Assembly (NCBI GenBank): GCA_000701625.1
Contig: JNJK01000014.1
Location: 1 to 64,000, forward strand
Direction of reading: 5' to 3'
Source of the DNA: Lachnospiraceae bacterium MC2017
Lineage (GTDB): Bacteria; Bacillota; Clostridia; Lachnospirales; Lachnospiraceae
DNA length: 64,000 bases
This document shows positions 57,515 through 64,000 of the stretch, piece after piece; the first letter of the stretch is position 1; each line of letters opens with the position of its first letter. Below the pieces are notes generated by a model. The model did no database searches, was not told where the DNA came from, and saw nothing but the letters and a program-made list of their open reading frames with translations. The translations under genes were made by a program, and so were the position numbers.

Positions 57515-60500
57515 ATGTTTGCAAAGCACCAGATTAGAGTAATGTCCGCGATACTTGCGGCTACGCTTTCTATGTCACCTTCAGTTCAGGCTGTTGCCGG
57601 AACAGGCGTGAGCTCAAATTCAGGAAAGTATAACTCTGAGTATGAGGAAACAGAGACCGGCGATATTGCTAGTGAAACTGAAGAAGCGACAGAAATGACT
57701 GAAGAAATGAGGGAAGAAGCAACAGATTCTTCAGCAACAGAAGAAAGCAGCGAAACTCCGGCTGACAATGAATCTGAGTCTACGGAAGAAAGCGAACCTT
57801 CTGAATCAGATGAAGATGTTGCAGAGCATAAGGAAGAGACAACATCTGAAAATGAAGCTGTTGAAGACGAACTCCCATCTGAAGAAGTTTCTGAAAATGC
57901 TGCAGATGAACAGGACAAGAAAGATGTTTCTGAAAATGCCGTAGATGAACAGGACGAGGAAGAAGTTAGTTCAAACGATGCAGAAGAAGGAGATTTTTCG
58001 ATCATGTCTGTTTCTTCAGACAGCTCAGAAAGCGCTAATTCGGTGTCTTATAATGCTTATTCCGGAGTTGAGACAGTTCCTTCAAGACTGAATGACGGTA
58101 CGTTGGGTATGGTCAGAGGTCAGAAATGGTACACCAGTACAGATGGACTTGAAACCGGTAATAAGAAACATATAAAGATCAATACAAAGAAAGGTATTGT
58201 TCAGGCAAGTAAACCCGGAACAGCAGAAGTCGGTGTAGGTGGAAGAAAGTACAACGTGACAGTTGTTGATCCGGTCCTCAGTACAAAGAGAGTTTCGATC
58301 GGGGTAGGTGAAAATGCATCTGCCGAACTTAAGGATAAGAAGAGCAAAGAGAGTCTTGAAAGTCTTGGATTCAAGGTTGCATGGGAAACAACCAATGCAA
58401 ACGTTGCACAGGTTGTAAATGGAACAATTGTAGGATCCGGAAAGGGCGCTGCAAAGGTATATGCCGTTGTAGGCGGTAAGATCTATTCCGTAAGTGTAAG
58501 GGTTAAGGATAAGCCTTCATCAGAGTATCTGATGAATATGCCTAACAAGAAGTCGGCACGAAATCAGGTTCCACAGGCAAACAAAACCTCATGGTCTTAC
58601 GAAGGCGATAAGATTAGCATTAGCGAGAAGAGCAAGGCAACGGTTAATGCAAAAGAACAGGGACTTACCATTGTACAGGGTAACGATAACCACAAGGTTT
58701 GGGTGTACAGTAATAATCCGACTGTAGATACTTCTTATGGAATCAGTGCGGTTGGTAAAGCAAATAAATATACTGTACGAATGATCCCCGGAGACAAGCT
58801 CCTTATCAATCTGTCAGAATCTCATGAGCTGCCGATCTGGAAGACAAATAAGCCCGGCATTGCAGTTGCATCAGAATATGGTGTTATCATTGCAGAAAAC
58901 AAGGGAACAGCAAATCTTTCAGCACGCGTTGGTGGTAAGAAGGTAAATGTGCAGGTCGTTGTAGGAGATACCCGCAGTTACGATTATTCAACAATGGATG
59001 ATTCTTACCTTGAGAAAACAGTTATCGATCCTCTTAACGGTAATAATACCGTAAATATTTTCATCAAGAGGGATGGTACTTTCGTTATAGGTGATGTTGC
59101 GCCTAAAGAATATGCAGATATAAAGTTTGACTCTGATGGTGGAACACCTGTCGCAGATGCAAGAGTAAAGAAGGGAAATACAGTTTCACGGCCTTCTGAG
59201 CCTGTGAAAGAAAAGAATATTTTCGATGGTTGGGATCATGCAGGAGTTAAATGGGACTTTGCACAGGCAGTTACAGATGATATGACACTGACAGCAGTAT
59301 GGCTGGCAGATGAAGATGAAAACGGTATCCCCGATATGGATGAGGCAACTGTAAAGTTTGACTCTGACGGAGGAACAACTATTGCAGATGCAAGAGTAAA
59401 GAAGGGAAGTACAGTTTCATGCCCTTCAGCACCTACGAAAACAAAGAATCTTTTCGATGGTTGGAACCATGCAGGAGAGAAGTGGGACTTTAATCAGGCA
59501 GTTACAGATGACATGACTCTGACTGCATCATGGCTTGTAGATGACGACGAAAATGGTATCCCGGATAAGGATGAAGCAACAGTAAAGTTTGATACTGACG
59601 GTGGATCACATATCGCTGACGCAAGAATTAAGAAGGGAAGTACAGTTTCATGCCCTTCAGCTCCCACAAAGGCTAAGAATCTTTTCAATGGTTGGAGCCA
59701 TGCAGGAGAGAAGTGGGACTTTAAGCAGACTGTTGCAAATGACATGACGCTGACTGCATTATGGCTTGCGGATGAAGATGAAAATGGCATCCCTGATAAG
59801 GATGAAGCAACAGTAAAGTTTGATACTGACGGCGGATCAAATATCGCAGATGCAAGAGTAAAGAAGGGAAGTACAGTTTCATGCCCTTCAGCACCTACAA
59901 AGGCAAAGAATCTTTTCGATGGCTGGAACCATGAAGGAAAGAAGTGGGACTTTAAGCTGCTAGTTTCAGATGACATGACACTGACAGCAGCATGGCTTGC
60001 TGATGACGACGAAAATGGCATTCCGGATAAGGATGAAGCAACAGTAAAGTTTGATTCTGACGGTGGATCTCATGTAGCGGACGCAAGAATTAAGAAGGGA
60101 CACCTGGTTACTCGTCCTTCTGATCCTACGAAAGCAAAGAACGTCTTCAACGGTTGGAACTATGCAGGTTTCAAGTGGGACTTTGAACAGAATGTTGAAG
60201 ATGATATGACACTGACAGCATCATGGCTTGCGGATGAAGACGGAAACGGCATCCCTGATTCTGATGAAGCTGAAGATCCTTCACAGAAGATTTTCACAGT
60301 TATCTACGACGCAAATGGTGGAAAGCTTGGAAATGGTTCCGAATTTGGAATCACAGAAACAAGCGAAAGCAGGATCAGAGCAGATCTTATTGTTCCTGTA
60401 CGTGAGGGATATGAATTTAAGGGATGGCATTATCAGGATAATAAGAAAGCCTGGAATCCAAAGGATGTCATTACCGGAAATGCAACTCTTATAGCATACT

Positions 60501-62164
60501 GGGAAAAGGACGGTGTTATTTACGGAAACGATCTTCCGTTAGTTATGTTCAATGATGCTCATGGCGGATTTTTCATGAGAAGAGCAAATGAGGATCATAC
60601 TGTAACAGCGCCGACTCCTGAATGGACAAATCACGCATTCCAGGGATGGTTCTATGAGGACGGTACAACAGAATACGCTAGTACAGACGTCTTTACAGAA
60701 ACAAAGATCCTTACAGCAAAGTGGGATGACGGACAGATCGGTACTTATAAGGATCTCGTTGTCACATTCAATCCCGATAATGGCGATGAGCCTACTATCG
60801 TGAAGGTAAAGACTGGTGCAAAGGTAGACGAACTGGAAGAACCTTGGAAGGATAAGTTTGCATTTGTAGGTTGGTATAACGGAAGTGTTAGATACGATTT
60901 CTCTGACGCAGTTACAAGAAACATCACTTTAACTGCAAAGTGGGTTCCTGCGACATACATGACTGTTTCATTCAATTCAAATGGTGGTACAGAGATATCT
61001 CCGGTAACAGTTCAGTCAGGAAACAGGATCGCAAAACCCGAAGATCCTGTAAGGGAATCCGATTTCCATGGGGATTATGAATTCCGTGGATGGACTCTCG
61101 ATGGAGAAACATTCGATTTCGATACAAAGATATATAAGAACTTCACACTGAATGCAGAATGGAAGAAAGTATTCACTGTTTCTTTCAACAGCAATACAGA
61201 TGATAATATTAAGTTCAAGTCCCAGAGAATCGACGAAGGCGATCATGTAAATGAGCCTGATTCACGTAAAATGAAGGGACATACTCATGCCAAGACATTC
61301 AAGCATTGGGAAAACGATGAAAAGTTTGACTTCAATGAAGGCGTAAATGACAGCTTCACACTGGACGGACAGTGGACAAAGGCATTTACAATGTACAAGG
61401 ATGGAAAAGAAGGAAATAAGATCCTTAAAGCACTTGTAGATGCAGAAAAGGGAACATATTCACAGGTAAAACATTATACTAACTATAACGGCATTCCAGA
61501 GTTCCTTTTATCTTATGACGAGGATAAGCTCGTTAATGGAATTGGAACATTTGATGGTGTAATGGTGGGGGTTTTATCTGTTCCTTTCGGAACTAATACT
61601 CCGGCAGTGGATGAAGATGTAGATACTGACGTAAATACAGAGCTGTTTGTATGGTATAACCACGCGGAACATACCTTTTATTGGTGGACCGAAGCTGTCG
61701 GTGAAAAGAATGGAATCTGGCCTGGTACAAACATGGATCACTTATTTGACGATTTCACAGGAATTGTTCCCGGAGATCTTCCTTTTAAGTCCGAATATGA
61801 ATACAAACTTACATACGCTCCAGTTTCAGATTCCTTCGCAGGAAGTATTACTAACAAAAATAATTATCCGAAAACCGATATGACAATAGCCATCAATAAT
61901 TCAGATGGAACAATCAGTAAAAACGTAATTAAGGCAAATTATGGTGCAACAGAGGAAATCAAGTTCCCGAAAAATGCGAAGGCGGTGACACTTTCACTTG
62001 TTCTGAAAGAAGCAACGGACAGTTATTATACCTATAAGTGGCATGTAATTGACGAAAACGGTAAAGAAATACAGACCGGTGGTGGTCAGTCAATTTTGCT
62101 GAAAACACTTGGAAATTACACTGTTTACTTTACAGCTGAACCTATGCCGGCTTTTTTCGGATAA
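57515..62164 (+). CDS. Giant secreted B-repeat surface protein, with possible -1 frameshift extension to 62649
   Basis: ATG 57515 (GTGAAAGGAG). Signal peptide (VMSAILAATLSMSPSVQA) then a Glu/Ser/Thr-rich acidic stretch (about 25-170), two Ig-like BIG2-type regions (about 190-330, 370-500), five Listeria-Bacteroides type repeats of about 77 residues (nucleotides about 59118-60260; KFDSDGG...DARVKKG...GW...WDF...TLTA.W), and further diverged repeats to residue about 1310. The frame stops at 62164. In the -1 frame the sequence continues without interruption to 62649 (KYQLETTKAGTYQNVAFAND and on). A T TTT TTC heptamer and a stem-loop at the stop suggest programmed frameshifting; a point deletion is the alternative. 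No LPXTG or membrane helix seen. Confidence 0.75.
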   Translation: MFAKHQIRVMSAILAATLSMSPSVQAVAGTGVSSNSGKYNSEYEETETGDIASETEEATEMTEEMREEATDSSATEESSETPADNESESTEESEPSESDEDVAEHKEETTSENEAVEDELPSEEVSENAADEQDKKDVSENAVDEQDEEEVSSNDAEEGDFSIMSVSSDSSESANSVSYNAYSGVETVPSRLNDGTLGMVRGQKWYTSTDGLETGNKKHIKINTKKGIVQASKPGTAEVGVGGRKYNVTVVDPVLSTKRVSIGVGENASAELKDKKSKESLESLGFKVAWETTNANVAQVVNGTIVGSGKGAAKVYAVVGGKIYSVSVRVKDKPSSEYLMNMPNKKSARNQVPQANKTSWSYEGDKISISEKSKATVNAKEQGLTIVQGNDNHKVWVYSNNPTVDTSYGISAVGKANKYTVRMIPGDKLLINLSESHELPIWKTNKPGIAVASEYGVIIAENKGTANLSARVGGKKVNVQVVVGDTRSYDYSTMDDSYLEKTVIDPLNGNNTVNIFIKRDGTFVIGDVAPKEYADIKFDSDGGTPVADARVKKGNTVSRPSEPVKEKNIFDGWDHAGVKWDFAQAVTDDMTLTAVWLADEDENGIPDMDEATVKFDSDGGTTIADARVKKGSTVSCPSAPTKTKNLFDGWNHAGEKWDFNQAVTDDMTLTASWLVDDDENGIPDKDEATVKFDTDGGSHIADARIKKGSTVSCPSAPTKAKNLFNGWSHAGEKWDFKQTVANDMTLTALWLADEDENGIPDKDEATVKFDTDGGSNIADARVKKGSTVSCPSAPTKAKNLFDGWNHEGKKWDFKLLVSDDMTLTAAWLADDDENGIPDKDEATVKFDSDGGSHVADARIKKGHLVTRPSDPTKAKNVFNGWNYAGFKWDFEQNVEDDMTLTASWLADEDGNGIPDSDEAEDPSQKIFTVIYDANGGKLGNGSEFGITETSESRIRADLIVPVREGYEFKGWHYQDNKKAWNPKDVITGNATLIAYWEKDGVIYGNDLPLVMFNDAHGGFFMRRANEDHTVTAPTPEWTNHAFQGWFYEDGTTEYASTDVFTETKILTAKWDDGQIGTYKDLVVTFNPDNGDEPTIVKVKTGAKVDELEEPWKDKFAFVGWYNGSVRYDFSDAVTRNITLTAKWVPATYMTVSFNSNGGTEISPVTVQSGNRIAKPEDPVRESDFHGDYEFRGWTLDGETFDFDTKIYKNFTLNAEWKKVFTVSFNSNTDDNIKFKSQRIDEGDHVNEPDSRKMKGHTHAKTFKHWENDEKFDFNEGVNDSFTLDGQWTKAFTMYKDGKEGNKILKALVDAEKGTYSQVKHYTNYNGIPEFLLSYDEDKLVNGIGTFDGVMVGVLSVPFGTNTPAVDEDVDTDVNTELFVWYNHAEHTFYWWTEAVGEKNGIWPGTNMDHLFDDFTGIVPGDLPFKSEYEYKLTYAPVSDSFAGSITNKNNYPKTDMTIAINNSDGTISKNVIKANYGATEEIKFPKNAKAVTLSLVLKEATDSYYTYKWHVIDENGKEIQTGGGQSILLKTLGNYTVYFTAEPMPAFFG

Positions 62165-62195
62165 AGTACCAGCTGGAGACCACTAAGGCTGGTAC
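62152..62195 (+). other. Candidate -1 ribosomal frameshift site (slippery heptamer plus stem-loop)
   Basis: T TTT TTC at 62152-62158 is in the zero frame (GCT TTT TTC). After a seven-base spacer (GGATAAA, containing the in-frame TAA), GTACCAGC (62166-62173) pairs perfectly with GCTGGTAC (62188-62195) over a 14-base loop. A -1 slip gives TTT TTT CGG ATA AAG and continues to the stop at 62649. Confidence 0.6.
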
Positions 62196-62649
62196 GTATC
62201 AGAATGTGGCATTTGCAAACGACTCTACGGTTAGAGCAAAAGGTGATGGTACGAAAATAGATACTTCAAAGTACGCAACAAAGGTGGGTAAGTGGAATCT
62301 GACAGTCGATGAAATTCTTTCTGAAGCTGTTGGATCTTCTAAGACACCGATCGTATCTAAAGAGACAAGTTCAACAAAATGGAATAAGGATCATTCACAG
62401 GGATTTCATCTTGTAGGCGTGAAGATGGTGAACTCATCTGTTCCGGCAGATCATTCAGAAGGAAAGACAATAAACGCGACAAGTCCTAAAAATGTTGATC
62501 AGGCACAGAATCTGCAGCTTGATGCGACAAAGGTAAATACGTTATTCCTTTTCTACGAGAGAAATTACTATGATGCAGTATTCCATACAAACGGAACTGA
62601 TAATGGAGACGGAACAATATCGTCTACTACAGCAAAATTCAAAAGCTAA
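62165..62649 (+). CDS. C-terminal extension of the surface protein in the -1 frame
   Basis: About 162 codons continue the protein in the frame reached by a -1 slip at 62158: KYQLETTKAGTYQNVAFAND, later SSTKWNKDHSQGFHLVGVKM and a final NGDGTISSTTAKFKS. No ribosome site or sensible start lies before the internal GTG at 62206, so independent translation is unlikely. Either a frameshifted extension or the broken 3' end of the gene. Confidence 0.6.
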
Positions 62650-62662
62650 TATGAGGTAAAAA

Positions 62663-62705
62663 AACGGCGTCTGGACTCAAAATAAGAGGACAGGCGTCGC
62701 TTTTA
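62663..62705 (+). terminator. Intrinsic terminator after the surface protein
   Basis: CGGCGTCTG pairs with CAGGCGTCG (wobble included), followed by CTTTT. Confidence 0.65.
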
Positions 62706-62770
62706 ACTGAAAATATGTGTTATACTAGCACTCGGAGCGGTAGCCCTGCGTAAGCAGGGAGGTGAGGCCG

Positions 62771-62884
62771 ATGGTTACTTACAATGATTTATTCACGTTT
62801 GTGATAATGATAGCAGCAGTTACAACGTTGACTATCGAAATCGTAAGACTTGTCATCGAAATTATCCTGAAGATAAAGAAATAA
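62771..62884 (+). CDS. Holin-like type I toxin peptide, 37 aa
   Basis: ATG 62771 follows AGGGAGGTGAGG. One helix (FTFVIMIAAVTTLTIEIV) with a basic amphipathic tail (RLVIEIILKIKK). The leader (GGAGCGGTAGCCCTGCGTAAGCAGGGAGG) can pair its ribosome site. A converging antisense RNA promoter (62997-62970) completes a type I locus. It differs in sequence from the 16.4 kb group and lies just after the surface protein's terminator. Confidence 0.75.
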   Translation: MVTYNDLFTFVIMIAAVTTLTIEIVRLVIEIILKIKK

Positions 62885-62964
62885 CCGCCCCGGACTGGCA
62901 ATCTAGGCGGTTATTCTTGAAATAATCAATTAGTTTACTAAGCGGGGTTACCGCTCCTTCTTTA
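62885..62964 (-). ncRNA. Antisense RNA antitoxin of the 62771 toxin
   Basis: Minus-strand promoter TTGAAA (62997-62992), 16 bases, TATAAT (62975-62970), starting near 62964. The RNA passes GCGGTAACCCCGC, which pairs with itself, and ends at the CCGCC/GGCGG stem (62886-62911) followed by TTATTTCTTT. It covers the toxin's 3' side. Confidence 0.65.
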
Positions 62965-63020
62965 TCTGAATTATAGCATATGGCACAGTATTTTCAAGCT
63001 ATGTAGTGTCTGATTCTTAA

Positions 63021-63055
63021 AAGCCCTAGAGGAATTTTTCTCTAGGGCTTTATTA
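63021..63055. terminator. Bidirectional terminator (AAAGCCCTAGAG type)
   Basis: AAAGCCCTAGAG pairs with CTCTAGGGCTTT over a short loop, T-rich on both sides. It is nine bases from the end of the converging gene at 63064. Confidence 0.75.
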
Positions 63056-63063
63056 ATGAAGAA

Positions 63064-64000
63064 TTATTTCGACCAGTTTCCCGTAAATCTTCCACTGAAT
63101 GTAAGAGAATCTTCCGTACCAGAAAATTCACTTTTCTTTAGCTTTATTCCATTTACAAGAACAGACTTTAATACACCCTTAGTGTTTATATTAACAGTAA
63201 CGGAGTCCTTTGTAGAAACCTCATAAGGAACTATTGTTACAGGGAATTTATACTTCTTGATCAGCTTTGCTGTCGCTTTATCTCCGCTAGGAGATTTGAT
63301 CTTAAAGGATGTTGATCCGGCTTTTGTAGACTTTGAAATCTTAACGGCTTTAAATGAAAGCTGAGATCCATCGGAATCTGTTATAGTGACATCACCTGTG
63401 TTAAATGCTGCTTTCTTTCCCTTAGAGAAAGATATTTCTTGCGGATAAGTTATTGTAGCAGAACCAACTACTACAGAAACCATGTTATCAGAAAGCGAAT
63501 CGTTTGTACGTGTGTCAGGTCTCGAAGCAGATGGATCGCCATCTATCGGATTAGTAATAGGCCTTTTGTTTTCATCAGTCGGATGTGTAACATCGTTATT
63601 TCCTGGGGGATCATTATTGTTTCCGTTATTCAGATCAGAGACATCAGTACCGCCAGATGAATCATTACCGTTTTCAGCATTTGAATCAGAATCATCATTA
63701 CCGCTGTGGCTATCATTATTGTCTTCATCAGTCGAATCAGAGACATCATTATTGTCATAGATTACATTATTGTCTTCATCATTCGAATTAAAGACTTCAT
63801 TATCGCCATGGGAAACATTATTGCCTTCATCAGTCGATTCAGAGGCATTATTATCGTCATAGGTTACATTATTGTTTTCATCATTCGTATCATAGGCATC
63901 ATTATTTCCGGGGATATCATTATTATCGAAATTATCGCTTTCACTAGGCTCGTCAGAAGGAACACTCTGAGAAATCTGGAATGACTCTGTAACGGCTCCT
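63064..64000 (-). CDS. Secreted Asn/Asp-rich surface protein, 3' part (cut by window end)
   Basis: The frame is open from the window end to the stop at 63064. Before the segment beginning MVSVVVGSATITYP, the minus strand encodes more than 170 residues of Asp/Asn/Ser/Thr-rich low complexity with repeats such as SDSTDEDNN and ENNNVTYDDNN, so the internal Met at 63483 is not the start. The last 140 residues form a beta-rich domain (KISKSTKAGSTSFKIKSPSG; SVLVNGIKLKKSEFSG). No LPXTG or membrane helix. It is another large extracellular protein, and its N-terminus lies outside the window. Confidence 0.7.
   Translation of the reverse strand, partial: GAVTESFQISQSVPSDEPSESDNFDNNDIPGNNDAYDTNDENNNVTYDDNNASESTDEGNNVSHGDNEVFNSNDEDNNVIYDNNDVSDSTDEDNNDSHSGNDDSDSNAENGNDSSGGTDVSDLNNGNNNDPPGNNDVTHPTDENKRPITNPIDGDPSASRPDTRTNDSLSDNMVSVVVGSATITYPQEISFSKGKKAAFNTGDVTITDSDGSQLSFKAVKISKSTKAGSTSFKIKSPSGDKATAKLIKKYKFPVTIVPYEVSTKDSVTVNINTKGVLKSVLVNGIKLKKSEFSGTEDSLTFSGRFTGNWSK

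Noticed and set aside
62206-62649. Independent gene starting at an internal GTG
   Set aside because: No ribosome site; the frame continues upstream to the frameshift signal, so it is an extension or broken 3' end.
63482-63984. Plus-strand frames in the last 500 bases
   Set aside because: They are antisense to the Asn/Asp-rich repeats of the minus-strand gene.
1-64000. tRNA or rRNA genes
   Set aside because: No cloverleaf-like sequences or rRNA signatures were noticed, though a tool search was not possible.

Overview
The window is AT-rich, has Lachnospiraceae-type ribosome binding sites and gene families, and carries almost no housekeeping genes. It holds many small unrecognised proteins, PcfK- and PcfJ-like genes, PD-(D/E)XK transposase-like nucleases, several toxin-antitoxin systems, IS200/IS605 elements and very large secreted proteins. 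I infer a large plasmid or integrative element of a gut or rumen Lachnospiraceae (Butyrivibrio/Pseudobutyrivibrio-like). The organism is inferred from style, not proven.

Layout. 1-6.8 kb: small unknown genes, a DUF4942-type adenine methyltransferase and a decayed Rpn-type nuclease. 7.0-10.7 kb: an operon of a small membrane peptide, two small proteins, a C39-like cysteine-peptidase lipoprotein and a GT-C-like multipass membrane protein. It ends in five or six 23-bp iteron-like repeats, next to a coiled-coil HTH protein (11 kb). 11.8-13.5 kb: small genes. 13.6-15.5 kb: an IS605-type element (TnpA plus TnpB). 15.5-18.9 kb: a RelE/Phd-like toxin-antitoxin pair, two tandem type I toxin loci with antisense RNAs, a secreted anchored protein, and a DinJ-like antitoxin with a truncated toxin. 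19-23.7 kb: a 1530-residue secreted protein. 23.7-25.8 kb: a paralogous pair of unknowns, another type I toxin locus and BrnT/BrnA. 26-33 kb: small plasmid-type genes, a PDDEXK transposase-like gene and a MITE-like insertion. 33.1-33.7 kb: a large structured non-coding RNA (ROOL-like candidate). 34-37.6 kb: a zinc-ribbon protein and a four-repeat secreted protein. 38-42.4 kb: PcfK-like and PcfJ-like genes and an ADP-ribosyltransferase-like gene. 42.7-47.2 kb: a duplicated module of PD-(D/E)XK nuclease plus tiny membrane peptide, split by a TnpB element and a double ribbon-helix-helix protein. 47.3-50.2 kb: an XRE regulator and an SF2 helicase with SANT/Myb-like repeats. 50.2-57.2 kb: an AAA ATPase with a nuclease-like tail, an HD protein, a serine recombinase, a second PDDEXK transposase-like gene and RecG. 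57.5-62.6 kb: a giant B-repeat secreted protein whose end carries what looks like a programmed -1 frameshift signal. 62.7-64 kb: another type I toxin locus and the 3' end of an Asn/Asp-rich secreted protein.

The strongest cross-cutting pattern is a repeated regulatory architecture: promoter, then a conserved TTCAGT(A/C)TTTCTTTTA-like segment, then a long hairpin ending in a T-run, then the gene or the big RNA. At two further loci a terminator-like hairpin lies between divergent genes, so it cannot be the end of an upstream transcript. This suggests a replicon-wide attenuation/antitermination regulon. A second shared element is the palindrome TTGTATACAA (or GTGTATACAA) at four promoter regions, three of them in front of a secreted or zinc-ribbon protein gene. 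No CRISPR array, rRNA or tRNA was seen.
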